Positions 25,680 to 34,473 of a DNA stretch of 64,000 nt are shown piece by piece; the stretch's first letter is position 1; each line of letters begins with the position of its first letter. The notes beneath the pieces are model-generated. The model was not told where the DNA came from. It searched no databases and was given only the letters and a program-made list of their open reading frames with translations. Location: assembly GCA_937928595.1 (NCBI GenBank), contig CALGJV010000022.1, forward strand, positions 87,193 to 151,192, in the 5' to 3' direction. The translations under genes and the position numbers were made by a program. This DNA is from an uncultured Phycisphaerae bacterium (GTDB lineage Bacteria; Planctomycetota; Phycisphaerae; UBA1845; Fen-1342).

Positions 25680-27458
25680 TTACGGCGACTCAGGCGCGGC
25701 ACCGCGGCTCTCGCGCACCAAGCCGGCCAAACGTTCGAAGTACTCGCGCAGCACCCGGTCATACTGCCGCGGCACCGCGTTCCGCTCGATGGCATCCGAA
25801 GCCTCACGCACGCCCGCTTCGGCCGCCGCGAGCGCTTCGGCCGACGCCTGGCCCGGCAACTGCGGCCCGTCGATGAGCATCTGGCCGGTCACGGCACCGC
25901 CCTCGTAGCGCGTCTTCGCCTTGGTCGGATCGAGCTGGTGAGCCACGGTCTCCTTGCCGATTCGTTCACCGCGGCCGAGCCCGTACTGCGCTCCCTGGTT
26001 ATCGATTCTATTGGGATCTCCGCTGAGACCGTCGCCCGGCTTGCCCCCTTGGCACGCGCTGTCGCGCAGCCGCTCCAAGTCGGAAAGCTGAGCCCTCAAC
26101 TCGCTCATCATCGATTCGGCCAACTCGAGTTCGGAGAGCTGGCTCGCGGCCTCGGACAGGCCGGCCTGGGCCTGTGACTGGCCTTGGCCGCCACTCCCCG
26201 GACTGTTGCAGGCCTTGCAGCCTGCGGACGCCTTGCTCAAAGCCTGCGCGAGGTTCTTGCAGGCCTTCTGGGCCTTCTGCTGCTGTTGAAGCTTCTGCGC
26301 GATCTGCTTGATCTGCTGAGGGGACAGCCCCTTCTCACCGAGCCGCTTCTGGAGTTCCTCCTGGAGCTGCTGGGGGTTCCTCTTGGCGAGTTCTTCGAGC
26401 AGCTTCTTCGCCTCTTCCGGCGTCAGGCCCGCCTTGTTCTCCAGGTCCTTCTGGACCGACAGCGTTTCGCTCAGCTTCGCCAGTTGTTCGGCGAGCTGCT
26501 TGAGCTGCTGCTCCATCTCCTGGAGCTTGCGCTGCGCTTCCGGATTGTCGGCGGCCTTTGCCGCCTCGTCGAGCTGCTTCTGCATGTCCTGCAATGCCTT
26601 GGCGGCCGCCGCGAAATCGCCCTGCCCCAGGGCCTCGCTCAGCTTGTCGCTCTGGCGGCTGGTCCCTTGCGGATCGACGCGGGCCAGCATCTTCTTCAGC
26701 TCCGACAACCCGCCCATTTCGCTCCGCTCCAGCTCGCGGCGCAGCTTCTCACTGACGTCGTCGATGCGCTTTACCGCCTCGCGCCGGACATCCTCCGGGC
26801 TGGGCGGCGGCGCGTTCGGTGCAACGAGCGGCTCCGGATCCGGCAGCGACTCCTTCAGCTCCGGCTTCTGCTCAGCCAGCGCTCGCAGCTTCTCCATCTG
26901 CTTCTGCCACTGCGACTCCAGCCGGACCCGCTCAGCCTCGACGGCCTTCGGATCCGCGGCCGATTCCGACTGCTCTCTGGCGAAGAGGTCCAGCCGCGGC
27001 ATGAACGCCGCCAGCAACACGGCTGCGACCATCGTGGCCGCGGACCACGGCAGCAGACGGGGTGTCTCGAACCGGATGTGCGCCGGCACATGCAGCCGCC
27101 CCGCCAGCCGATCCGCGTCCTGGACCGCCGCTTGCGCGTACGGATCGCCGCTATCGGCCACGACCAAGGCCGTACTGAGCCGCTCCTTCAGCCCCGCCGC
27201 GGCATCCAGCGCTACCGCGGCCCGCAGCAGCGTCGGTCGCCGGATCCACGTGAGCACCGCCGCCGCCAACAGCCCGGCCCCCCCTGCGGCCCACGCCCCG
27301 TGCCACACGGAGAGCGGCAGGCCGAACGTCCGGACAATGAGGATTCCAAGCGTCCACCCCCCGGCGGCGGCCAAAAAGCACTGGCAAAGCCGCTCCAGGA
27401 ACGCGTTGGTCGTCAGCCGGCGCCGGGCGTGCCACACCTGCTGTTGCACGGTGGACAT
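25680..27458 (-). CDS. membrane-anchored coiled-coil protein
   Basis: This 592-residue protein has three hydrophobic segments, at about 27-50, 55-78 and 135-155. A very long charged Gln/Lys/Glu/Leu-rich coiled coil spans about 165-450 (for example LQEMEQQLKQLAEQLAKLSE). A Cys-containing turn (CKACNSPG) and a Gly/Gln linker come next. The C-terminus YDRVLREYFERLAGLVRE looks like the tail seen in DUF4175-type or BatA-associated planctomycete proteins. It probably works as a scaffold at the membrane. The start at 27458 has a perfect AGGAGG 6 nt upstream, far better than the longer frame, and a promoter lies at 27516-27544. Confidence 0.75.
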   Translation of the reverse strand: MSTVQQQVWHARRRLTTNAFLERLCQCFLAAAGGWTLGILIVRTFGLPLSVWHGAWAAGGAGLLAAAVLTWIRRPTLLRAAVALDAAAGLKERLSTALVVADSGDPYAQAAVQDADRLAGRLHVPAHIRFETPRLLPWSAATMVAAVLLAAFMPRLDLFAREQSESAADPKAVEAERVRLESQWQKQMEKLRALAEQKPELKESLPDPEPLVAPNAPPPSPEDVRREAVKRIDDVSEKLRRELERSEMGGLSELKKMLARVDPQGTSRQSDKLSEALGQGDFAAAAKALQDMQKQLDEAAKAADNPEAQRKLQEMEQQLKQLAEQLAKLSETLSVQKDLENKAGLTPEEAKKLLEELAKRNPQQLQEELQKRLGEKGLSPQQIKQIAQKLQQQQKAQKACKNLAQALSKASAGCKACNSPGSGGQGQSQAQAGLSEAASQLSELELAESMMSELRAQLSDLERLRDSACQGGKPGDGLSGDPNRIDNQGAQYGLGRGERIGKETVAHQLDPTKAKTRYEGGAVTGQMLIDGPQLPGQASAEALAAAEAGVREASDAIERNAVPRQYDRVLREYFERLAGLVRESRGAAPESP

Positions 27459-27819
27459 CGCTAGCCTCCTGCGCAGTTCGAACGGGGGATGCGGTCCCGC
27501 GTCCTGTCTGTTCTCATAGTAGATCGGCCCAGGTCGCGACTCAATCAGCTTCCACCCAGCGACAGGCAGCAGGGTGGCAGACTTTGGAGACCACAGCAGA
27601 CCCGGGTGGCCGCGGAAGCGGTAGAAATCGTGGCCACGAACCGCCGCAGGGTCGGGAGGGCTCACACTGTACGGCGGCCGAGATGGGGTTCGCCTCGATC
27701 AGGTCAGAAGCCCCCTGACCGTGCCAGCAATAAATCCCGCGTGGGGCCGTTTTTCCGTCAGGCCCCTTGTTGGCCGAGCGCGACCGTCGCGCCCGTTCGC
27801 GGGCCGCAGGCTCGCGCGG
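27459..27819. other. divergent intergenic region, no gene seen
   Basis: This 361-bp gap holds the minus-strand promoter at 27516-27544 and two short hairpins on the plus strand: GGTCAG/CTGACC near 27700-27720, and GGGGCC/GGCCCC around a T-run near 27743-27766. They may be a leader feature of the DUF1549 gene. No coding frame is convincing. Confidence 0.4.
27516..27544 (-). promoter_or_regulatory. sigma-70-like promoter of the coiled-coil gene
   Basis: Minus-strand TTGAGT (27544-27539) and TACTAT (27521-27516) have a 17-bp spacer. The transcript start near 27509 gives a leader of about 50 nt with AGGAGG before ATG 27458. Confidence 0.45.
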
Positions 27820-29403
27820 ATGGAGACGATGAACCGGGTTGCCGGGCGAATCACGGCGTACGCGGTGCTTACGGCCCTCGGGGCCGCCGCGGCAGCCCGC
27901 GCGCAGCCGGTGCTGCCGTTCGAGCAGGCGGACTGGACATCGCCACCGAACGCGATCGACGAGGCGGTGCTGTCGCGGCTGCGGGCCGAGCAGCTCGAGC
28001 CGGCCCGCCCCTGCTCCGACGCGGTTTTCATCCGGCGTGTGTACCTCGACGTGCTGGGTACGCTCCCGACCGCGGCGGAGGTCGAGGCATTCCTGGGCGA
28101 CGCCGCCCCCGATAAGCGGGCGGCGTTGGTCGACGCCGTGCTCGCCCGGCCCGAATACGCCGACTACGCGGCCCTGCGCTGGTGCGACATCCTGCGCGTC
28201 AAGGCCGAGTTTCCGATCAACCTCTGGCCGAACGCCGTGCAGGCGTACCACCGCTGGGTGCGTGACGCGTTCGCCCGCAACATGCCGTATGACCAGTTCG
28301 CCCGCGCCCTGCTGACGTCCAGCGGGAGCAACTTCCGCGTGCCGCCGGTGAACTTCTACCGCGCCATCCAGGGCCGCGAACCCGCCGCCCGGGCCGCGGC
28401 CGTCGCGCTGACGTTTCTCGGCGCGCGGATCGAGACCTGGCCGACCGAGCGGCGCGCCGGGCTCGAGGCCCTGCTGTCGCGCGTGGCCTACAAGACCACG
28501 GCCGAGTGGAAAGAGGAGATCGTGTTCCTCGACCCCGCGCCGGCCGGCCCGCTCGAGGCGGTGCTGCCGGACGGCTCGACGGTGTGCGTGCCGCCGGATA
28601 CCGATCCGCGCCGCGTGCTGGCCGACTGGCTGATCCGGCCGGACAACCCCTGGTTCGCGCGGGCCGCCGTCAACCGCGTATGGGCCTGGCTGCTCGGGCG
28701 CGGCATCGTCCACGAGCCCGACGACTTCCGCCCGGACAACCCGGCCTCGAACCCCGAGCTCCTGACGGTGCTCGAGCGCGAGTTCGTCGCGACGGGCTAC
28801 GACTTGCGGCAGCTTCACCGCCTGATCCTGAACTCGCGGACGTACCAGCAATCGGCTCACCCCGCCCGCCCCGCTGCTCGCGTCGCAGAGCTGTTCGCGC
28901 ACTACCCGGTGCGGCGGCTGGACGCCGAGGTCCTCATCGACGCCCTCTGCCAGGTCTTCGGCGGCGGCGAGAGCTACACGAGCCCGATTCCCGAGCCGTT
29001 CACGATCATCCCCGAGGGGCAGCGCACGATCACGCTCGCCGACGGCAGCATCACGAGCCCGTTCCTGGAGCTGTTCGGGCGGCCGCCCCGTGACACGGGG
29101 CTGATGTCCGAGCGCAACAACCAGCTCACGGCCGCCCAGCGGATGCACCTGCTGAACTCCAGCCACGTGCAGAAGCGGATCGAGGGCAGCGCCCGGCTGC
29201 GGGACCTACTCGCCCGTCACCGGGCCGACCGCGCGGGCCTCGTCCGCGCGCTCTACCTGACGCTGCTTTCGCGGCCCCCGACCAGCGCCGAGCTGGCGGC
29301 CGCGACGGCGTACCTCGCCGGCCGGGGCGCGCCCTCGCGGGCGGACGTGAACGACCTGGCGTGGGCGCTCGTGAACACGAAGGAGTTTCTGTATCGGCAC
29401 TGA
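27820..29403 (+). CDS. secreted DUF1549/DUF1553 protein
   Basis: The product has 527 residues from ATG 27820 (ATG 27829 is an alternative). A signal peptide covers about 1-30. The DUF1549 half contains IDEAVLSRLRAEQLEPARPC and FIRRVYLDVLGTLPTAAEVE, then MPYDQFARALLTSSGSNFR. The DUF1553 half contains PDNPWFARAAVNRVWAWLLG, GYDLRQLHRLILNSRTYQQS and LLSRPPTSAELAAA. This pair of domains is nearly confined to planctomycetes and a few relatives and is almost always followed by a DUF1501 gene, as here. The function is not established; links to polysaccharide breakdown and cytochrome-like domains are proposed. This copy lacks the usual N-terminal cytochrome domain. Confidence 0.92.
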   Translation: METMNRVAGRITAYAVLTALGAAAAARAQPVLPFEQADWTSPPNAIDEAVLSRLRAEQLEPARPCSDAVFIRRVYLDVLGTLPTAAEVEAFLGDAAPDKRAALVDAVLARPEYADYAALRWCDILRVKAEFPINLWPNAVQAYHRWVRDAFARNMPYDQFARALLTSSGSNFRVPPVNFYRAIQGREPAARAAAVALTFLGARIETWPTERRAGLEALLSRVAYKTTAEWKEEIVFLDPAPAGPLEAVLPDGSTVCVPPDTDPRRVLADWLIRPDNPWFARAAVNRVWAWLLGRGIVHEPDDFRPDNPASNPELLTVLEREFVATGYDLRQLHRLILNSRTYQQSAHPARPAARVAELFAHYPVRRLDAEVLIDALCQVFGGGESYTSPIPEPFTIIPEGQRTITLADGSITSPFLELFGRPPRDTGLMSERNNQLTAAQRMHLLNSSHVQKRIEGSARLRDLLARHRADRAGLVRALYLTLLSRPPTSAELAAATAYLAGRGAPSRADVNDLAWALVNTKEFLYRH

Positions 29404-29437
29404 GCCGGCGCGGCGACCCGGCCGGAGGCACCCGGAC

Positions 29438-30781
29438 ATGCAAACCCCGCACGAGCAGCGGCTTACACGGCGTGAAGTGCTCCAGCGCGGCCTCGCGGGG
29501 GCCGCGGGCGTCGCGCTGCTCGGACCGCGCGGCCTGTGGGCGCAAGACGCGCCCCCCGCGACTCCCACGCCGCGGGCGACGGCCGTGATCCAGGTGTGGC
29601 TGTGGGGCGGCGCGTGCCACCTCGACACGTTCGACCCGAAGCCGGACGCGGGCGCGGACTACTGCGGGCCGCTGGCGAGCCCCGTCGCCAGCAACGTGGA
29701 CGGAATCCGCATCGGCGAGCTGCTCCCGCAGCTCGCCCGGCAGGCGGACAAGTACAGCCTGATCCGCAGCCTGACGCACGGCATCAACGCCCACGAAACC
29801 GCGGCGTACCTCGTGCAGACGGGGCGGCAAACCGACCGGCTCGTGTTCCCGTCGGCCGGCGCGGTCGTTTCGGCGCTGCGGGGGTACGACCACGGCTACC
29901 GCGGCCCCGTTCCACCGTACATCGTGCTGACGCAGCCGCAGGGGCGCTTCTCGGAGGCCGGGTTTCTGGGGCCGCGCTACAAGCCGTTCGCGACCGGAGG
30001 CGACCCGAACCAGGCCCGTTTCGCGGTCGAGGGGTTGGTGCAGCCGGGCCTGACGGACGAGCGGCAGCAGCGGCGGCGGGCGCTCCTGCGCGCGCTCGAT
30101 ACCCTCGGCGCGGCGCTGGCGGACGAGCCGCAGTTCGAGCACTTCGCGGCCTGCGAGCGCCAGGCCGACGAGCTGATCTACGGCGCTGCACGGCGGATCT
30201 TCGACCTGAGCTCGGAACCGGCGGAGCTGCGCGACCGCTACGGGCGGAACACGTTCGGGCAGTGCTGCCTCGTCGCCCGGCGGCTCGTCGAGGCCGGCGT
30301 GCCGTACGTCACGATCAACTCACCCGGCTGGGACACGCACAAGCAGCACTTCCAGGCGATGCGCCGCAAACTGCCGGAACTGGACCAGGGCCTCGCGACG
30401 CTTCTGGCCGACCTGGCGGACCGCGGGCTACTCGAGCGGACGATCGTGTGGTGCTGCGGCGAGTTCGGCCGGACGCCGCGGGTGCAGTGGGAGCCGCCGT
30501 GGAACGGCGGGCGCGGGCATTTCGGCGCGTGCTTCTCGGCCCTCGTCGCGGGCGGCGGGTTCAAAGGCGGGCACGTGGTCGGCGCGTCGGACGCGCGGGG
30601 CGAGCGCGTCGCCCAGCGCCCCGTGTACCCGCGCGACCTGCTCGGCAGCATCTACACGCTGCTCGGCATCGACCCGCAGCAGCGCCTGCCCAACGCGCGC
30701 GGCCTCGACGTACCGATCCTGCCGTCGCCGGAAGACGGCCCGAAAGGCGGCGGCCTTCTGCGGGAGATCATGGACGCATGA
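29438..30781 (+). CDS. Tat-exported DUF1501 protein
   Basis: This 447-residue protein begins with a twin-arginine signal (TRREVLQRGLAGAAGVALLG). It has DUF1501 hallmarks: VWLWGGACHLDTFDPKP, LIRSLTHGINAHETAAYL, the metal-site-like TINSPGWDTHKQHF, and CCGEFGRTPRVQWEPPWNGG followed by GRGHFGACFSALVAGGGFKG. The fold belongs to the alkaline phosphatase/sulfatase-like superfamily. It is probably exported folded with a bound metal. The gene follows the DUF1549/1553 gene after 34 bp and overlaps the next by 4 bp (ATGA), so the three form an operon and the products likely act together outside the cytoplasm. Confidence 0.93.
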   Translation: MQTPHEQRLTRREVLQRGLAGAAGVALLGPRGLWAQDAPPATPTPRATAVIQVWLWGGACHLDTFDPKPDAGADYCGPLASPVASNVDGIRIGELLPQLARQADKYSLIRSLTHGINAHETAAYLVQTGRQTDRLVFPSAGAVVSALRGYDHGYRGPVPPYIVLTQPQGRFSEAGFLGPRYKPFATGGDPNQARFAVEGLVQPGLTDERQQRRRALLRALDTLGAALADEPQFEHFAACERQADELIYGAARRIFDLSSEPAELRDRYGRNTFGQCCLVARRLVEAGVPYVTINSPGWDTHKQHFQAMRRKLPELDQGLATLLADLADRGLLERTIVWCCGEFGRTPRVQWEPPWNGGRGHFGACFSALVAGGGFKGGHVVGASDARGERVAQRPVYPRDLLGSIYTLLGIDPQQRLPNARGLDVPILPSPEDGPKGGGLLREIMDA

Positions 30782-33150
30782 GCACGCGTCGCGGAGCCCT
30801 GCTGGCCTTGTGGCTGCTCGCGACGGTCGCCGCCCGCGCGCAGACCGAGCGGCGCGATCCGCACATGGGCTACCTGTATCCGGCCGGCGGCCGCGCGGGG
30901 GACGTCGTGCTCGTGACAGTCGGCGGTCAGAACCTCCGCGGCGTCAGCGCGGTGCATCTCACGGGGACCGGCGTGCAGGCGAAGGTGCTGCGGCACTACC
31001 CCCCACTGCGGAACCTGGACCCCGAGCAGCGCGAGGCGCTCGCCGCCCGCTTCCACGACCTCGTGGAGCAGCGTTGGGCCGAGCTCCACAAGGCGGGCCG
31101 CGTCGGCCCGACGCCGCCGTGGGGCGCGCTCGGGCTCCGTCGGCCGGCGCGCCGCGGGCGCGACGCCTCGGCGTCGCCGCCCGCCGAGCTGCCGGCCCAC
31201 CCGCTGCTGTACGACCTCGAGCACAAGAGCCTGCGCGAGCTGCTGCACGTCCGCACGCTCCTGGCCAGCCTCCGCAAGGGCGGCCAGACCAACCCTCAGA
31301 TCGCCGAGTCCGTGCTGCTGGAAGTGACGGTCGCGCGCGACGCCCCGCTGGGCGAGCGCGAACTGCGACTGCGCGGCCCGCTCGGCCTGACCAACCCGCT
31401 CACGTTCGAGGTCGGCGCCCTGCGCGAGTTCGGCGAGCTCGAAACCAACGACCCCGGCTTCGTCGACCCCCTGCCGCCGGAGCCGCCGCTCGAAACCCCC
31501 ATCGCTCTCAACGGCCAGATCACACCGGGTGACGTCGACCGCTTCCGCTTCCGCGCGACGCAGGGCCAGCGGCTGGTCATCGAAACGCACGCCCGTCGGC
31601 TGATCCCCTACCTCGCCGATGCCGTGCCCGGCTGGTTCCAGGCGACCGTGGCCGTCTACGGCGCCGACGGGCAGGAGCTTGCGTTCGCCGACGATTACCG
31701 CTTCGACCCCGACCCCGTGCTGTGCTACGACGTACCGGCCGACGGCGAGTACGAACTCGAGATCCGCGACGCGCTCTACCGCGGCCGGCAGGATTTCGTG
31801 TACCGCGTCCTGCTGGGCGAGCGGCCGTTCATCACGTCCCTGTTTCCGCTGGGCGGCCGCGCCGGCCAGAGCCGCTACGTCTCCATCGAAGGCTGGAACC
31901 TGCCGACCGACCGGCTGTTCCTTGACGCCGAGAGCGGCGCGGACGGCATTCGGCAACGCTGCCTGGGCCTGGGCCGGCACACGTCGAACCGCGTCGCCTA
32001 CGCACTCGACCCGCTGCCGGCCGAGAACGAAATCGAGCCGAACGACACGCCCGCCGCTGCGCAGCGGATCGTGCCCGGGCGGATCGTCAACGGCCGGATC
32101 GGCACTCCCGGCGACAGCGACGTGTACCGGTTCAGGGGGAAGCGGGGCGACCGGATTGTGGCCGAGGTGGTGGCACGCCGCGTGAACTCGCCGCTCGACG
32201 CGCTGGTGCGGCTGACGGATGCGTCCGGCGCGGTGCTGGCGTGGAACGACGACTTCGAGCACAAGGACGGCGTCCTGCACCCGGACGACGGCGTGCTGAC
32301 GCACAGTGCCGATTCGCTGGTCCGGGCGGAGCTACCGGCCGACGGCGAGTATTGCGTGTCCATCACCGATGCGCAGGGCGCCGGCGGCAGCGCATACGGC
32401 TACCGGCTGCGGATCGGTCCGCCGCGCCCCGACTTCGCGCTGCGCGTCACCCCGTCCGCGCTCAATGTCCCCGCCGGCGGAAGCATCCCGCTGACCGCCT
32501 TCGCCCTGCGCAAGGACGGGTTCGACGGCCCGATCGAGCTCGTGCTGCGGGATGCGGCCGCCGGCCTGCGCCTCGCCGGAGCGCGAGTTCCCGCCGGACG
32601 CGACCGCATCCAGTTCACGCTCTCCGCGCCGCTCACGCTGAGAAATCGGGTTCTCGCGTTGGTGATCGAGGGCCGCGCGACGATCAACGGGCGGCTCGTC
32701 ACGCACACCGCCGTGCCGGCCGACGACGTCGAGCAGGCATTCCTTTACCGCCACCTCGTACCGGCCGGGGAGGCGCTGCTCGCGGTCCTGGGCGGACGTC
32801 TTGCAGCGGCCGAGCAGCCGGTCGTGCGGACCGCGCCCGTGCGCATTCCGAGCGGCGGAACCGCCGAGGTCCGGATCGGCGTCCCGGCCCGCCTGCTCGC
32901 CCGGCAGCCCGAGTTCGTGCTCCATGCCCCCCCGTCCGGCATCACGCTCGTGCAGTCCGTCGCGGCCGATCAGGAGGTCGTCCTGACGCTGAAGGCGGAC
33001 GCGGAGAAAGCGCCCCCTGGAACAACCGACAACCTCATCATCGAGGTCTTTGCCACCTTTAACCGCCCGCAGCGCGGCGGCGGCGAGCAACCGCAGAGGA
33101 CGGCACTGGGCTTCCTCCCGGCCGTGCCCGTGGAGATCACCGGCCCCTGA
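30778..33150 (+). CDS. secreted protein with repeated pre-peptidase C-terminal (PPC)-type domains
   Basis: This 790-residue protein has a signal peptide (ALLALWLLATVAARAQ). An N-terminal part contains YLYPAGGRAGDVVLVTVGGQ, a family motif I recall from planctomycete proteins beside DUF1501 genes. Two PPC-like beta domains follow, at about 230-350 (LNGQITPGDVDRFRFRATQG) and about 420-550 (NGRIGTPGDSDVYRFRGKRG). More beta-rich segments occupy the C-terminus. PPC domains often bind polysaccharide or help secretion. The start ATG 30778 overlaps the DUF1501 stop. It is probably the third member of an extracellular complex. Confidence 0.85.
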   Translation: MSTRRGALLALWLLATVAARAQTERRDPHMGYLYPAGGRAGDVVLVTVGGQNLRGVSAVHLTGTGVQAKVLRHYPPLRNLDPEQREALAARFHDLVEQRWAELHKAGRVGPTPPWGALGLRRPARRGRDASASPPAELPAHPLLYDLEHKSLRELLHVRTLLASLRKGGQTNPQIAESVLLEVTVARDAPLGERELRLRGPLGLTNPLTFEVGALREFGELETNDPGFVDPLPPEPPLETPIALNGQITPGDVDRFRFRATQGQRLVIETHARRLIPYLADAVPGWFQATVAVYGADGQELAFADDYRFDPDPVLCYDVPADGEYELEIRDALYRGRQDFVYRVLLGERPFITSLFPLGGRAGQSRYVSIEGWNLPTDRLFLDAESGADGIRQRCLGLGRHTSNRVAYALDPLPAENEIEPNDTPAAAQRIVPGRIVNGRIGTPGDSDVYRFRGKRGDRIVAEVVARRVNSPLDALVRLTDASGAVLAWNDDFEHKDGVLHPDDGVLTHSADSLVRAELPADGEYCVSITDAQGAGGSAYGYRLRIGPPRPDFALRVTPSALNVPAGGSIPLTAFALRKDGFDGPIELVLRDAAAGLRLAGARVPAGRDRIQFTLSAPLTLRNRVLALVIEGRATINGRLVTHTAVPADDVEQAFLYRHLVPAGEALLAVLGGRLAAAEQPVVRTAPVRIPSGGTAEVRIGVPARLLARQPEFVLHAPPSGITLVQSVAADQEVVLTLKADAEKAPPGTTDNLIIEVFATFNRPQRGGGEQPQRTALGFLPAVPVEITGP

Positions 33151-33178
33151 GGGGCGCATCGCCGGGACACACCGGACC

Positions 33179-34357
33179 ATGGAGCACCTCTCCTTCCAAC
33201 CCGCCGACGTGCCCGCTACCGTGCAGGTCGCGCGATTTCGCGGCCGCGGCGGCGTCACGGAAGTGCAACTGCTGTTGCGGCCGACGGCGCCGGGGCCGCC
33301 CGCCACACAGCTCGCCTGGATCGAGCAGGCGTACCGCGCGGCGCTCGCATGGAGCGGCTTGGCGTCAGGAACGGCCCTCTGGCGGCGGGTGTTCGCCGCG
33401 GACCTCGCCGCGCAGACCTCGCAGCTTGCGGACCACCCCGTTACCAGCCGTACGCGGCCGGACGAGCCGTGCGCGGTGTCCTGGGTCGAGCAGGCGCCCG
33501 AGCCGCCGGCGACGCTCGCGCTCTGGGCGTACCATGTGCAGGACCCGGCCCGGCCCCTCGACAAGCGGCGGGAGGGCGACACGCTCGCGTGGACGCGCAA
33601 CGGTCTGACCCATTGCTGGACAACCGGCCTTGCGGCGCCGGCCGCGCCGAACGCGTACGACCAGACCCGCGCCGCGCTCGAGCGCTACGACGACGTGCTG
33701 CGCGGGCACGCCATGACGCTGGCGCGCCATGTCCTGCGGACCTGGTTGTTCGTCCGCGACATCGACGCGCACTACGCGGAGATGGTCCGCGCGCGGCGCG
33801 AGCACTTCGAGCGACACGGTCTGACGCCGCAGACGCACTACATCGCCAGCACGGGAATCGGGGGCGGCGGCCCGGACCCGGCGGCACTTGTGACACTCGA
33901 CGCGCTCGCGATCGCCGGCATCCGGCCGGCCCAGGTCCATTATCTGGCGGCGCCGACGCACCTGTGCCCGACGTACACCTACGGCGTGACCTTCGAGCGC
34001 GGCACGGCCGTGCGCTACGCCGACCGCACGCACGTGCTGATCTCCGGCACCGCCAGCATCGACGCCCGCGGCGAGGTGCTCCACCCCGGCGACGTGGCGC
34101 GGCAGGTCGCCCGCGCGGTCGAGAACATCGCCGCGCTGCTGACGACGGCCGGTGCGACGCTCGGAGACCTGGGCGTGCTGCTCGCGTACGTCCGCGAGCC
34201 GGAGCACCGCGGCGTGGTGCGCCGCCGCTTGCGCGAGCGCTGCGGCCGGGTGACGCTCGAAGTGGTCGTCGGCCGGGTCTGCCGGCCGACGTGGCTGGTG
34301 GAGATCGAAGGGGTCGCGGTTCTCGACGCCGAGCGCCCGGACCTGCCCGCGTTCTGA
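33179..34357 (+). CDS. RidA/YjgF-fold protein resembling FkbO/Hyg5 chorismatases
   Basis: The product has 392 residues from ATG 33179. The C-terminal half carries a RidA-like pattern: HVLISGTASIDARGEVLHPG, VARQVARAVENIAALLTTAG and LLAYVREPEH. A preceding domain has HVLRTWLFVRDIDAHYAEMV and HYIASTGIGGGGPDP. This two-domain layout matches the pteridine-dependent-deoxygenase-like/chorismatase group, in which some members hydrolyse chorismate to 3,4-dihydroxycyclohexadienoate or 3-hydroxybenzoate. I cannot confirm the catalytic residues. It follows the PPC gene after 28 bp and may belong to the same transcript, although its role is cytoplasmic. An upstream extension to 33050 is ignored because it overlaps the PPC gene. 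Confidence 0.7.
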   Translation: MEHLSFQPADVPATVQVARFRGRGGVTEVQLLLRPTAPGPPATQLAWIEQAYRAALAWSGLASGTALWRRVFAADLAAQTSQLADHPVTSRTRPDEPCAVSWVEQAPEPPATLALWAYHVQDPARPLDKRREGDTLAWTRNGLTHCWTTGLAAPAAPNAYDQTRAALERYDDVLRGHAMTLARHVLRTWLFVRDIDAHYAEMVRARREHFERHGLTPQTHYIASTGIGGGGPDPAALVTLDALAIAGIRPAQVHYLAAPTHLCPTYTYGVTFERGTAVRYADRTHVLISGTASIDARGEVLHPGDVARQVARAVENIAALLTTAGATLGDLGVLLAYVREPEHRGVVRRRLRERCGRVTLEVVVGRVCRPTWLVEIEGVAVLDAERPDLPAF

Positions 34358-34473
34358 ACGGGCGCCCCGTCCGGTCGGCGCAGCGCGTGGCGGTGGCCGC
34401 GCGGGCGGGCCCAATCCGTGGTCGAGACCGCGCCGGAGCGGAACACACCCGGGGTTCTCCCCGCAACAGCCCC

